The translations under genes were made by a program, and so were the position numbers. Shown here in pieces: positions 1 through 10,162 of a DNA stretch of 64,000 bases. Every line of letters begins with the position of its first letter. Position 1 is the first letter of the stretch. The stretch is from contig JAADEG010000033.1 in the NCBI GenBank assembly GCA_013153525.1, forward strand, positions 1 through 64,000, written 5' to 3'. The notes under the pieces are model-generated. The model was not told the DNA's origin. It searched no databases and saw only the letters and a program-made list of their open reading frames with translations. The stretch is from Thermodesulfobacteriota bacterium. GTDB taxonomy: Bacteria > Desulfobacterota > Thermodesulfobacteria > Thermodesulfobacteriales > Thermodesulfobacteriaceae.

Positions 1-15
1 GCTATCCCTGAGTAC

Positions 16-88
16 GGGGATGTAGCTCAGGTGGGAGAGCGCCGGAATCGCACTCCGGAGGTCGGGGGTTCGACTCCCCCCATCTCCA
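16..88 (+). tRNA. tRNA-Ala (anticodon CGC)
   Basis: Cloverleaf folds by eye: acceptor GGGGATG/CATCTCC with G3-U70 pair, anticodon stem ccgga/tccgg with loop atCGCac, T-arm gggggTTCGACTccccc; discriminator A; no encoded CCA. Confidence 0.93.
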
Positions 89-95
89 GATAACT

Positions 96-461
96 TTAAC
101 TCTCCAATACCTCAGTATCCTCGTGCGAATAGGCTGGAGCACAACAACAAAGAAATCTTAAAGGAATATCTCCAATGTTTTTTATCTGGTGCAAAGTGTT
201 AGGTGGAATGTAAATCGCATCACCAGACTTAACCTCTAATTCTTCTTCTCCAACCCTCATCAACCCCTTTCCTTCAAGTATGTAATACACTTCTTCAGAA
301 AGATGATGCTTGTGTAAAAAAGTAGTAAATCCTACAGGAACAATGGCTTCGGCAAGACTTAAGTTTTTGTTTCCGTGTACACTTGGATGCATAAGCTCTC
401 TTATTAAAGATCCATCTTTAGTAATGTAAGGTTTGACTTTTTCGTACTCACTTATAACCAT
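96..461 (-). CDS. Cupin-domain protein
   Basis: 121 aa ORF; cupin motif HKHHLSEEVYYILEGKG...GDAIYIPPNTLHQIKN. Confidence 0.85.
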   Translation of the reverse strand: MVISEYEKVKPYITKDGSLIRELMHPSVHGNKNLSLAEAIVPVGFTTFLHKHHLSEEVYYILEGKGLMRVGEEELEVKSGDAIYIPPNTLHQIKNIGDIPLRFLCCCAPAYSHEDTEVLES

Positions 462-474
462 TCTTTATCCTCCT

Positions 475-1416
475 TTATAAAACATTATTTACTTCGTAAA
501 TTTTAATTAATTCAACAAAAAATTTCTTTAACAGAAAATACAGTCTCTTCTTTGCTACAGGAATGTACTTTTTAAACCAGGGTTTTCCCAATTTGCTTAG
601 TCTGTAATAAGCTGATATTGCTTGATGAAGTCTTGCTATTCCAAAAAAATAAAAGTTTCTTAAAAATTCCTCTTTATCTTTACTTACAACTTCGCAATAC
701 TTTAAAGCAAGCTTTTTTACTAACTCAAAGTCGTTAAAAATTTTTACATAAGGATCTAAAAGAAGAGAAGCAAGATCGTATTCCCCGGGACCCAATCTCG
801 CTGATTGAAAGTCTATAACAAATACCTTATCCTCCTTTATCATGATGTTTTTGCTTTGAAAGTCCCTGTGTATAACTTTTAACTTATAAGAAGGAAAGTT
901 TTTGACGAAAAATTCCTTTATCTTATCAAGGAAGTCTTTTGAAACCGATAAGTCTTGCCACTTAAAAAACGCAATTATCTCTTTTTCCCACATCAAGTTA
1001 AAGTCATATACTACGGTTTCAAGAGTATGTTTTAAGGGAAATTCGTGTACCAATTCTTGTATTTCAGCAAGGATCAGGATAATTTTTTTATAAAACCCAA
1101 GTTTTTGTTCATCTGGTATGTCAAAAAGATGGATATCTCCGAGATCTTCAACGAGTAAAATCCCTGTGTCTTCAAAAAATTCGTAAATTTCAGGAACAGG
1201 TATGCCACTTTTTTTAAAAAATTTTCCAATGTGATAATAGCTTAAAGCTTCTCTTTTTCCGTAAAAACCTTCTTGAGGCAGGATCAAAATCGCTGAGGAA
1301 TTTTTAAACTTAAGTCTATAAAACTTGCGGTTAGATCCATCACCTTTTAGAGTAATTATGTCCAAGGGCTTAGGTTTTAACTTAGAAATTACGCTTTTTA
1401 AACGAGTATCTTCCAT
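475..1416 (-). CDS. Aminoglycoside-phosphotransferase-fold sugar kinase, AmgK-like
   Basis: APH kinase motifs VIHRDFQSKNIMI and VIDFQSARLGPGEYDLASLL; overlaps the downstream end of a MurU-like nucleotidyltransferase gene. Start chosen at MEDTRLK. Confidence 0.75.
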   Translation of the reverse strand: MEDTRLKSVISKLKPKPLDIITLKGDGSNRKFYRLKFKNSSAILILPQEGFYGKREALSYYHIGKFFKKSGIPVPEIYEFFEDTGILLVEDLGDIHLFDIPDEQKLGFYKKIILILAEIQELVHEFPLKHTLETVVYDFNLMWEKEIIAFFKWQDLSVSKDFLDKIKEFFVKNFPSYKLKVIHRDFQSKNIMIKEDKVFVIDFQSARLGPGEYDLASLLLDPYVKIFNDFELVKKLALKYCEVVSKDKEEFLRNFYFFGIARLHQAISAYYRLSKLGKPWFKKYIPVAKKRLYFLLKKFFVELIKIYEVNNVL

Positions 1417-2276
1417 TCGTAAAAGCCCTTTTTTATGCGTGCTCCTTTCCAAGCTACTACTTTTGAAAGAATTACTCCATCCTCAATAACACAATCTTCT
1501 AAAAATACCCAGTTTTTTGCCTCAACTTTTCCTTTTACCACGCAATTTTTAAAAACAACAGGTGTTTGAAAACTTGGGCATTCTTTTACTTCAAACCGTT
1601 TTAACAAAAGATCCTCGTGGACTTTTAAGTAAGATTCAGGAGTCCCTATGTCAGCTATGTAGCTATTTTCTACCATTATAGCCCCAATTTTTACTCCTTT
1701 TTTAAGTAACTCCTCGTAAGAATTTATAAGGTCAAAATTACAAGGTAAAACTTTGATTAACTCAGATTCAATCACCTGTATTCCTGCAAAAGTAAAAGTA
1801 GAACCACCTTTTGTTCTAAACTTTTTAACTATTCTTTTTTCTAAGTCTATTTCAACATTATTATTGTGTCCTTTGTAAAATACCATACTTACTGGAGTTC
1901 CTATGGATTCGTGAGCCCTTAAGATGTTCTTAAAATTTAAGTTGGTTAAAATGTCTGAATTAATTACCAAGGTAGTGTCTTTAAAAAAACTTCTTGCATT
2001 AATTAAAGCTCCTCCTGTTCCAAGAAGTTCTTTTTCTTCAAAAATTTGAAGGTTAACTTCTGGAAACGACTTTGAAAAAGTGTTTAAAAAACTGATAAGA
2101 CTTTCTTTTAGATACCAGCAATTGATTCCAATGTTAGTAAGATTTACACTTATAAGCTGTTTTAAGATAATTTTTAATATAGGTTGACCAAGAATAGGAA
2201 AAAGAGGCTTAGGAAGAATTGAAGAATAGGGGAGAAGCCTCGTTCCTTTACCAGCTGCAAGAATAAAAGCTCGCAC
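1398..2276 (-). CDS. Sugar nucleotidyltransferase, MurU-like
   Basis: N-terminus MRAFILAAGKGTRLLPYSSILPKPLFPILGQP is the NTP_transferase signature. Confidence 0.8.
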   Translation of the reverse strand: MRAFILAAGKGTRLLPYSSILPKPLFPILGQPILKIILKQLISVNLTNIGINCWYLKESLISFLNTFSKSFPEVNLQIFEEKELLGTGGALINARSFFKDTTLVINSDILTNLNFKNILRAHESIGTPVSMVFYKGHNNNVEIDLEKRIVKKFRTKGGSTFTFAGIQVIESELIKVLPCNFDLINSYEELLKKGVKIGAIMVENSYIADIGTPESYLKVHEDLLLKRFEVKECPSFQTPVVFKNCVVKGKVEAKNWVFLEDCVIEDGVILSKVVAWKGARIKKGFYEWKILV

Positions 2277-2288
2277 AAAGTTCAGTTT

Positions 2289-2495
2289 TTAACTGCTCTT
2301 TGTGGATGTGCTCGTGCTTTCCTTTTCAAGCTTTTCCATGTCCTCTTTTACATCTGCAGAATTAAGAGCCTCTTTAAAAGAACGAATACCCTTACCAAGA
2401 CCTGCTCCAACCTCTGGTAATCTCTTTGCTCCAAAAATTAAAAGCGCTAAAAACAAAAGAATAAATAACTCTTGACCACCAAGATTAAAAGGCAT
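2289..2495 (-). CDS. tatA: Sec-independent translocase TatA/E
   Basis: 68 aa; GGQELFILLFLALLIFGAKRLPEVGAGLGKGIRSFKEAL. Confidence 0.92.
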   Translation of the reverse strand: MPFNLGGQELFILLFLALLIFGAKRLPEVGAGLGKGIRSFKEALNSADVKEDMEKLEKESTSTSTKSS

Positions 2496-2499
2496 GACA

Positions 2500-3249
2500 C
2501 TACCTCCTTTTAGGTTTGATTTGAGTGGTTCTAACTAAAATTATACCAACCTCGTAAAGTAATGTCAAGGGCAAGGCTATTAAAATTTGGGTAAGAGGAT
2601 CTCCGCCACCAGTTACTACTGCTGCTATCACAAAAGCAAGAATTATTGCATAAGGTCTAAATCTTACAAGTTGCTCAAGACTAACTATTTCAAGCTTTGA
2701 CAAAAGAAGTAAAAACGCAGGAAGCTGAAAAATCGTTCCCGCAAAAATAAAAAACTTTAAAACGAAGTTTATGTATTCCGTTAAAAATGGCTTAAAAACC
2801 AAAAATCTTTCTCCAAAGGAGTAAAGAAATCTTAAAAAATAGGGTAAAAATAGAAAATAAGCTACGAGATCACCTATTAAAAAAGAAAAACAGGTGAGAA
2901 AAACAGCGCTTTTAACCCACCTTTGCTCGTGAGGATATAGTCCAGGTGCAACGAATTGCCACAATTGATAAAAAATGTAAGGGCTTCCAAAAATAAACCC
3001 CATTATAATAGAAAGTTTAAGATAAGTAGCAAAAACTTCTGGAAAAGTACGAAAGTAAATGGTGTTTTCCTTTGGAATAGCTTTAAAAAGAGGATAAAGA
3101 AAAACCTGAATAATTTTAGGAGATAAAATGTAAGATAAAATTGCAAAAACCGACCATCCTATAAATGCTCTAAAAAGACACCCTCTTAATTCTAAAAGGT
3201 GTTCAACGAAAGTTTGCTTAACTTCTTCAGGTTCTTTTACTTCTTCCAT
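2500..3249 (-). CDS. tatC: Sec-independent translocase TatC
   Basis: FVEHLLELRGCLFRAFIGW ... FVAPGLYPHEQRW ... multiple TM helices; adjacent to tatA. Confidence 0.93.
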   Translation of the reverse strand: MEEVKEPEEVKQTFVEHLLELRGCLFRAFIGWSVFAILSYILSPKIIQVFLYPLFKAIPKENTIYFRTFPEVFATYLKLSIIMGFIFGSPYIFYQLWQFVAPGLYPHEQRWVKSAVFLTCFSFLIGDLVAYFLFLPYFLRFLYSFGERFLVFKPFLTEYINFVLKFFIFAGTIFQLPAFLLLLSKLEIVSLEQLVRFRPYAIILAFVIAAVVTGGGDPLTQILIALPLTLLYEVGIILVRTTQIKPKRR

Positions 3250-3252
3250 TAC

Positions 3253-5196
3253 TTAACCTTTTAGCATACTTTTTACCGCACTTGCAACCCCCTCAGCATC
3301 AATTCCAGAAAGCTTAAACAGCTCTTTTGGTTTTCCAGAAGACAAAGGCTCTTTGTGCCCAAGGAGTTTAATTTCAGCCTTTATTCCTTTTAATCCTAAA
3401 AATCCGGCAATCCTCATTCCAAGTCCAGTTTCAACTAAGTGATCCTCTACCACTACCACTTTTCCACATTCTACTGCTTTTAACACATCTTCTTCAGGAA
3501 AAGGTCTTATGGAAGCTATGTTTAATACCCCTACACTTATACCTTCTTCTTTAAGTTTTTTCCAGGCTTCAAGCACCTCTGGAACAACGGATCCATAAGT
3601 TATAATAACTGCGTCTTTTCCATCTCTCAACCAATCAGCTTTTCCAGGAATAAACTTATAATTTTCGTCAAAAAATACCTTTCCGTCTTCAGTAGTTACT
3701 ACAGGAAGTTTTGACCTTCCCATTCCAACGAATATGTTACCAGGTCTTTTAGCTATGGTGGTAATTATGTGCTTAGTTTGATTTGCATCAGCAGGAATGT
3801 AAATCTCAAAGTCAGGGATGTTTAAAAGAATACCCAAGTAGTCAATACACTGATGAGTTGGTCCGTCTTCTCCTACATCTGCTCCAAGATGAGTTGCTAC
3901 GACTTTAAGAGCTGTTTTATTTAAAGAATTTATTCTTAACTGATTATAAACTTCGTCAACCGCAAACACCCCAAAGGTTGAGAAAAATACTAAAAATCCT
4001 TCCTTAGACAAGGCTCCTGCAACTGATGCTGTGTGATGCTCCTGGATTCCTGATTCAAAAAATGCCTCTGGATATACCTTTTTAAATCCAGACATCTTTA
4101 CAGAGCCTTCAAGGTCACATGTAAGTCCTAACACCTTCGGAGTACTATCCAAGTTGTTTAATCTTGCGAGTTCTTCAAGCACCTCTCCATAAGCTCCTCT
4201 ACAATCGTACTTTTTATCAGGAGAAGAAATCTTTATTTCTGGGATCTTTACTTCTACAGGAAGAGGTTCGTGCTCAGTGTGAGGAAAGGATATTTTCCAG
4301 GTCTTTCTTTTTTCCTTTAACTCGTCAAGCTCTGCAGGATCAAAGCCCAGCTCTTTTAAAGCCTCCTTAGCAAGGTCTTCTGGTAAAGCCATTCCGTGCC
4401 ACTTAGGATCGTTTTCCATAAAAGAAATTCCTTTTCCCATTACAGTATTAGCAATAATCGCAGTAGGATGCCCTTTTAGTTCAACCTCCCCCTTTATTGC
4501 TCTTTTAATAGCCTTAAAAATTTGATTAAAGTCGTGTCCGTCTATCTCTATTACATTCCACTTAGTGGCAAGAATCTCTTCTTTTAAACTTAAAGGCATA
4601 ACTTTTTGTATGTCTCCACCTATTTGAAGTCTGTTGTAATCTATTAACATTATGAGATTATCAAGTCCAAACTTTACAGCCCATCTTCTTGCCTCTATAA
4701 CTTGACCCTTTTGTTGTTCTCCGTCTCCCATAAGACAAAATACGCGATTTTTTTGCTTTTTCAGTTTTATAGCCATTGCCATTCCACACGCAGCAGAAAG
4801 TCCTTGTCCAAGATTTCCCGTATTCCACTCAACTCCAGGTACAGCCTGCTCAACATGTCCTGCAAATGCAGATCCAGTACGCCTGAATTCCATGAGAAAA
4901 GGCTCTTCTTCAAAAAATCCGTATTCACAAAGTACACTATAAACTCCTGGACTTATGTGCCCCTGACTTATAACGATCCTGTCTCTTTCAGGAGCTCTGG
5001 GATTTTTGGGATCAACATCTGCAAGTGCGTAAAGTACGAGGAGCATACTTAAAGAAGAAAGAGACCCACCTGGATGTCCACATCCTGCAAGGGTCGTTGC
5101 AAGTATAATGCGTCTTGCACATCTCTTAAAACTTTCTTCAAACTGCGCAACTTCCTTTTCTCCAAGTTCTTCCATGTCCAAGTTGAGTTTAATCAT
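3253..5196 (-). CDS. tkt: Transketolase (full length)
   Basis: TPP motif GDGEQQKGQVIEARRWAVKFGLDNLIMLIDYN; GHPGGSLS; C-terminal domain present in a single ORF. Confidence 0.92.
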   Translation of the reverse strand: MIKLNLDMEELGEKEVAQFEESFKRCARRIILATTLAGCGHPGGSLSSLSMLLVLYALADVDPKNPRAPERDRIVISQGHISPGVYSVLCEYGFFEEEPFLMEFRRTGSAFAGHVEQAVPGVEWNTGNLGQGLSAACGMAMAIKLKKQKNRVFCLMGDGEQQKGQVIEARRWAVKFGLDNLIMLIDYNRLQIGGDIQKVMPLSLKEEILATKWNVIEIDGHDFNQIFKAIKRAIKGEVELKGHPTAIIANTVMGKGISFMENDPKWHGMALPEDLAKEALKELGFDPAELDELKEKRKTWKISFPHTEHEPLPVEVKIPEIKISSPDKKYDCRGAYGEVLEELARLNNLDSTPKVLGLTCDLEGSVKMSGFKKVYPEAFFESGIQEHHTASVAGALSKEGFLVFFSTFGVFAVDEVYNQLRINSLNKTALKVVATHLGADVGEDGPTHQCIDYLGILLNIPDFEIYIPADANQTKHIITTIAKRPGNIFVGMGRSKLPVVTTEDGKVFFDENYKFIPGKADWLRDGKDAVIITYGSVVPEVLEAWKKLKEEGISVGVLNIASIRPFPEEDVLKAVECGKVVVVEDHLVETGLGMRIAGFLGLKGIKAEIKLLGHKEPLSSGKPKELFKLSGIDAEGVASAVKSMLKG

Positions 5197-5280
5197 ACCA
5201 AGACCACCCCTTCAAAAAATTTTTGCGATTAAGAATTTATCTTGGTATGCAGAAAAATCAAGAGGAAAGACGAGGAAATT

Positions 5281-5778
5281 TTATGTGGACTTTTTTTCTC
5301 TTTTCATTGCTATACTACCTGTTCTTACTATTTCTTTAATTCCCATAGGTCTCAGAAGCTCAATTACAGCTTGAAGCTTATTTTTATCTCCTGTTACCTC
5401 AAGGATGTATGTCCTTGGACTAACATCCACGATTTTACACCTAAAAATTTCACATATCCTAAAGATTTCTTCTCTATTTTCTCTCTCAGCTTTTACCTTT
5501 ATAAGAGCCATTTCTCTTTCTACATACTCTCCTTCTTCAGTAACATTAACTACTTTATAAACATCTATTAAACGCCTTAGTTGTTTTATAATCTGTTCTA
5601 TAATCTGATCGTCACCGTGGGTAACCAAAGTAAGGTGAGAGAGTGTTGGATCAAGTGTTTCTGCAACGCACAAACTATCTATGTTAAAACCTCTACCACT
5701 AAAGAGCCCAGCAATTCTTGCAAGTGCTCCTGGAGTGTTTTCTACAAGCACTGATAAAGTGTGCTTTTTTTCCTCCAT
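5281..5778 (-). CDS. ilvH: Acetolactate synthase small subunit
   Basis: HTLSVLVENTPGALARIAGLFSGRGFNIDSL ACT-domain signature; next to ilvB. Confidence 0.93.
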   Translation of the reverse strand: MEEKKHTLSVLVENTPGALARIAGLFSGRGFNIDSLCVAETLDPTLSHLTLVTHGDDQIIEQIIKQLRRLIDVYKVVNVTEEGEYVEREMALIKVKAERENREEIFRICEIFRCKIVDVSPRTYILEVTGDKNKLQAVIELLRPMGIKEIVRTGSIAMKREKKST

Positions 5779-5792
5779 CTACAGCCTCCTCT

Positions 5793-7502
5793 TTATACTA
5801 AAATCATTTCAGTCGTAGCTTTTCCAGCAGGTACCATGGGGAATACCCCTTCTTCAGGTGCTATCTGTACATCAAGTATAACCAGAGTATCCATAGAAAG
5901 CACTTTTTTAAGTGCTGGTTCAACTTCTTCAGGTTTGGTAATTCTCATTCCTACTGCTCCATAAGCCTCAGCAAGTTTAACGAAGTCAGGTAAAACGGAA
6001 AACTGTACGAAAGAATACCTTCTGCTGTAAAATAGCTCTTGCCATTGCCTAACCATACCCAAAAAACCATTGTTGAGAATTATAATTTTTATAGGAAGCT
6101 TTTGCTCCATAGCAGTTGCAAGCTCCTGAATGTTCATTTGAATAGATCCGTCTCCAGCGATGTCAATTACTAACTTGTCTGGATTCCCCATCTGAGCTCC
6201 TATAGAAGCTGGAAAACCAAATCCCATCGTTCCGAGTCCACCAGAAGTAATAAGTGTTCTCGGATACTTAAACTTGTAAAAAAGTGCAGTCCACATTTGA
6301 TTTTGACCGACTTCTGTCGCTATAATTGCTTCTCCTTTGGTAAGCTCGTAAAGCTTCTCTATAACATATTGAGGTTTTATGTAATTTGGATCCTCTTTGT
6401 AGGTAAGAGGATATCTTCTTTTCCAAATGTCAATTTGTTCCCACCAGTCCTTAAACCTTTCTCTCCAGTACTTCTTAGGTTTGCCTACTGCTTTTACTAC
6501 TTCAAGAAGCCTTATCAAGGCTCTCTTACAGTCTGCAACGATAGGTACATGGACTTTAACATTTTTTTGAATAGAAGAAGGATCTATGTCAATGTGAATG
6601 ATCTTTGCCCCTGGTGCAAAGGCGTCAACCTTTCCAGTAACTCTATCGTCAAACCTTGCTCCCACTGCGAGAAGCACATCACAATTAGCCACAGCCATGT
6701 TAGCATAATAAGTACCGTGCATTCCAAGCATGCCAAGACTTTGAGGATGTTCTCCAGGGAAAGAACCAAGTCCCATGAGGGTCATAGTAACAGGTAAATT
6801 AAGTTTTTCTGCAAGTTTTAATACTTCTTCAGAAGCATTTGAAGAAATTACTCCACCACCAAGCAATAACACAGGTCTTTCTGCCTGCTCAAGAAGAGCA
6901 TAAGCCTTTTCTATTTGCCTTAGGTGAGGTTCATAAACCGGATTATAGCTTCTTAACTTAATTTCTTCAGGATAATTGAACTCACCTTTAGCCTGCTGAA
7001 CATCCTTAGGAAGGTCAACTAAGACAGGACCGGGTCTTCCTGTTCTTGCAATGTAAAACGCAGCTTTTAAAATCCTGGGAAGGTCCTCTATCCTCTTAAC
7101 GAGAAAGTTGTGCTTAGTTATGGGTCTCGTAATTCCAGTTATGTCAACTTCCTGAAAGGCGTCGTTACCGATGAGCCTCGTTGGAACCTGCCCTGTAAAT
7201 ACTACTATGGGAATAGAGTCCATATAGGCAGTTGCAATTCCCGTTACTGTGTTCGTAGCTCCAGGACCAGAGGTAACGAGTGCTACCCCTACTTTTCCTG
7301 TTGACCTTGCATATCCATCTGCTGCGTGTGCTGCTCCTTGTTCGTGCCTTACCAGAACATGTTTTATTTCTGGAGTTTTGTATATCTCGTCGTATATATC
7401 AAGAACAGCACCTCCTGGATATCCAAAAATTACACTTACACCTTCTCTTTTAAGGGCTTCAACGATCATTTTTGCTCCAGTCATTACCTCACCCAAAGCC
7501 AA
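5793..7502 (-). CDS. ilvB: Acetolactate synthase large subunit
   Basis: [62 protein letters not shown]. Confidence 0.95.
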   Translation of the reverse strand: MALGEVMTGAKMIVEALKREGVSVIFGYPGGAVLDIYDEIYKTPEIKHVLVRHEQGAAHAADGYARSTGKVGVALVTSGPGATNTVTGIATAYMDSIPIVVFTGQVPTRLIGNDAFQEVDITGITRPITKHNFLVKRIEDLPRILKAAFYIARTGRPGPVLVDLPKDVQQAKGEFNYPEEIKLRSYNPVYEPHLRQIEKAYALLEQAERPVLLLGGGVISSNASEEVLKLAEKLNLPVTMTLMGLGSFPGEHPQSLGMLGMHGTYYANMAVANCDVLLAVGARFDDRVTGKVDAFAPGAKIIHIDIDPSSIQKNVKVHVPIVADCKRALIRLLEVVKAVGKPKKYWRERFKDWWEQIDIWKRRYPLTYKEDPNYIKPQYVIEKLYELTKGEAIIATEVGQNQMWTALFYKFKYPRTLITSGGLGTMGFGFPASIGAQMGNPDKLVIDIAGDGSIQMNIQELATAMEQKLPIKIIILNNGFLGMVRQWQELFYSRRYSFVQFSVLPDFVKLAEAYGAVGMRITKPEEVEPALKKVLSMDTLVILDVQIAPEEGVFPMVPAGKATTEMILV

Positions 7503-7519
7503 CCCCCTTTAACTCGTTT

Positions 7520-7744
7520 TTACTCTATCTCTATACCTTCGTACTCCTTAATAAGCTTGTAAATTTTTTCCTTTATTTGAAGTTTTTCTTTTTTTATCTG
7601 TTTTAACCTTGCCTCTTCTTCTGCAGTTAAATATCTTTTTTTGTTAAATGCCTCTACCTCCTTTTCAAGCTCCTGGTGTTTCTCAAATAATTCCTTAATG
7701 TCCTGATACTTTTCTGCAAACTTTTTTACGAACTCTTTATCCAT
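7520..7744 (-). CDS. Small coiled-coil protein, DUF465/YdcH-like
   Basis: 74 aa charged helical protein with KRYLTAEEEARLKQIKKEKLQIKEKI. Confidence 0.6.
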   Translation of the reverse strand: MDKEFVKKFAEKYQDIKELFEKHQELEKEVEAFNKKRYLTAEEEARLKQIKKEKLQIKEKIYKLIKEYEGIEIE

Positions 7745-7836
7745 TTTAACCCCCTTAAGTTAAATTTTTATATTATAAAACATATATTCCCATTCTATGT
7801 GAAAAAATTCTTAAGAAAAATTACTCAAAGTTGCTA

Positions 7837-8601
7837 CTACTTTTGTTTGTCAAGGAAGGCTTTTATTACTTCCATAGGTAAAGGAAAGAGAATTGTAGAA
7901 TTTTTCTCAGCAGCGATTTCGGTGAGGGTTTGAAGATAACGCAACTGTAAGGTAATTGGATTCTCAGCCATTATTTTGGATGCTTCAAGAAGGGTTTTAG
8001 CAGCCTGATACTCGCCGTCTGCAGCAATAATTTTTGCTCTTCTTTCTCTTTCAGCTTCAGCCTGACGAGCCATTGCTCTCTTCATTTCCTCGGGTAAGTC
8101 TATTTCTTTAATTTCTACCTTAGAAACTTTTACTCCCCAGGGTTCTGTCTCAGCGTCAAGGATTTCTTGAATCTTAAGGTTTAACCTTTCTCTTTCAGCC
8201 AGAACCTCGTCAAGTTCTGCCTGTCCACAGATACTTCTAAGCGTGGTTTGAGCAAGCTGACTCGTTGCGTAATTAAAGTCTTCAACCCTTAAAACTGCTT
8301 TTTCAGGATCCATAACGCGATAATAAACGACTGCACTAACCCTTATAGAAACATTATCTCTCGTAATGATCTCTTGAGGAGGAACATCAAGCGCAACGAG
8401 CCTTAAATCTACTTTTATCATTTTGTCTATAAAAGGTATTAAAAAGATAACTCCAGGACCTTTAACTGAGGAAAATTTTCCCAATCTTAAAATAACCGCT
8501 CTTTCGTATTCATTTATAATTCTTAAAGAAACTGCTATTAAAACAATAGCTAAGAAAACTAAGGGAAAAGGAATGGATTCAAGAATTTCTATTCCAAACA
8601 T
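7837..8601 (-). CDS. Slipin / SPFH (stomatin-like) membrane protein
   Basis: [39 protein letters not shown]...VSAVVYYRV; stomatin family signature. Confidence 0.92.
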   Translation of the reverse strand: MFGIEILESIPFPLVFLAIVLIAVSLRIINEYERAVILRLGKFSSVKGPGVIFLIPFIDKMIKVDLRLVALDVPPQEIITRDNVSIRVSAVVYYRVMDPEKAVLRVEDFNYATSQLAQTTLRSICGQAELDEVLAERERLNLKIQEILDAETEPWGVKVSKVEIKEIDLPEEMKRAMARQAEAERERRAKIIAADGEYQAAKTLLEASKIMAENPITLQLRYLQTLTEIAAEKNSTILFPLPMEVIKAFLDKQK

Positions 8602-8717
8602 ACTTATAAATATACCAGGAGATTTTTTTCTGAACAGACTTTTTGATTTAAAGAGATTAAAAATTTTGATAATTGTGTTAGACTTAAGACTAAATTTTTG
8701 GTAGGGGGTGATTAAAG

Positions 8718-9992
8718 ATGTTTAATCCAGAAATGGAGAGTTTACCAAGGGAAGAAATAGAAAAACTGCAACTTGAGAGACTTAAAAAGGTTATAAAGTA
8801 CATTAAAAATTCTCGTTCAAAATTAAAAGAAAAACTTAAGGATGTAAGTCCTGAAGACATAAAAAGCTTGGAAGACCTCAAGTACTTACCTTTTACTACT
8901 AAGGAAGACCTCAGAAATTGTTATCCTTTTGACCACATAGCAGTAGATCCTTCAGATTGTGCAAGGATGCATATGAGCTCTGGTACAACAGGAGTTCCAG
9001 TAATTAATGCAATGACGAAAAACGATGTTAAAACTTGGGGAGAGATGATGGCAAGATGTCTTGTGTGTGCTGGACTTACGGAAAAGGATAGACTTCAGAT
9101 AATGCCTTCTTTTGGTTTGTTTAACGGAGGATTTGGATTTCATTACGGAGCTGAAACCTTGGGATGCTTTATAGTTCCTGCAGGGGCTGGTAGAAGTTTG
9201 ATGCAATTGAAGTTTATAAAAGACCTTGAGGTTACTGCTATAGGAGCTATTGCTTCTTATCCTGCAAGACTTATAGAAGTTGCTAAAGAGATAGGGTTTG
9301 ACTTTAGAGAAACGAAATTAAGAGTTGCTATTTTAGGAGCAGAGACTTGGTCAGACGAGTATAGAAAAAGGATAGAAGAAATTATGGGAGTAAAGACTTT
9401 TGACATAATAGGTATGACAGAAACCGGAGGAGTTGGATTGGGTATTGATTGTGAGGCAAGAGCAGGGATTCATGTGTGGGAAGACCATTATATTATAGAA
9501 GTAGTTGATCCTGAAACAGGAGAGGTTCTTCCTATAGGGCAGGAAGGAGAACTCGTTATAACTACCCTTACGAAAGAAGGTTTGCCTCTTATAAGATACA
9601 GAACCAGAGACATAACCCGTATTTTAAGTTACGAAAAGTGCGACTGTGGTAGAACTCATGTAAGAATAGATAGAATTAAAGGAAGAACAGACGACATGTT
9701 AAAGGTAAAGGGTGTTAACTTTTATCCTTCTCAAATTGAACAGATTCTTATGAAGTACAAAGGACTTTCTCCTTATTATCAATTAGTTATAGAAACAATT
9801 AAAGGTAAGGACGAAATGACGATTATTGTAGAAAAAATAGACGAAGGTATAGACGAAAAGGCTCTTGAAAGGTTAAATATGGAACTTTACGATTTTCTTG
9901 GTTTTCATAGCAAGATTCAAGTAGTACCAGAAGGAACGATACAGAGGGTGCCTGGAAAGGCGGTGAGAGTAATAGATAAAAGAAAAAAATAA
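8718..9992 (+). CDS. Phenylacetate-CoA ligase family (AMP-forming)
   Basis: [49 protein letters not shown]; PaaK family. Confidence 0.9.
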   Translation: MFNPEMESLPREEIEKLQLERLKKVIKYIKNSRSKLKEKLKDVSPEDIKSLEDLKYLPFTTKEDLRNCYPFDHIAVDPSDCARMHMSSGTTGVPVINAMTKNDVKTWGEMMARCLVCAGLTEKDRLQIMPSFGLFNGGFGFHYGAETLGCFIVPAGAGRSLMQLKFIKDLEVTAIGAIASYPARLIEVAKEIGFDFRETKLRVAILGAETWSDEYRKRIEEIMGVKTFDIIGMTETGGVGLGIDCEARAGIHVWEDHYIIEVVDPETGEVLPIGQEGELVITTLTKEGLPLIRYRTRDITRILSYEKCDCGRTHVRIDRIKGRTDDMLKVKGVNFYPSQIEQILMKYKGLSPYYQLVIETIKGKDEMTIIVEKIDEGIDEKALERLNMELYDFLGFHSKIQVVPEGTIQRVPGKAVRVIDKRKK

Positions 9993-10065
9993 AAGAAAAA
10001 TTACAAAAAAAAGAGATTAAAAGAGAAGAGTTACCCCAAATTTTAAATTTTTAATAAGACAACAC

Positions 10066-10093
10066 TTGACTAAAAATTAGTTTTTTATATACA
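10066..10093 (+). promoter_or_regulatory. Candidate sigma70-type promoter TTGACT-N16-TATACA upstream of the 21-heme cytochrome gene
   Basis: Consensus match at intergenic position, about 70 bp before the ATG with a strong RBS. Confidence 0.5.
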
Positions 10094-10162
10094 ATAAGTA
10101 ACAATTGCGGTAAGGGTTTTTTGTTTGTTGAAAAATTTAAATATAGAGGGAGGGAGAAGCGG

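Noticed and set aside
6297-6797. 166-aa ORF antisense to ilvB
   Set aside because: Cys/Phe/Tyr-rich composition typical of reverse-complement translation of a conserved gene; ilvB is unambiguous.
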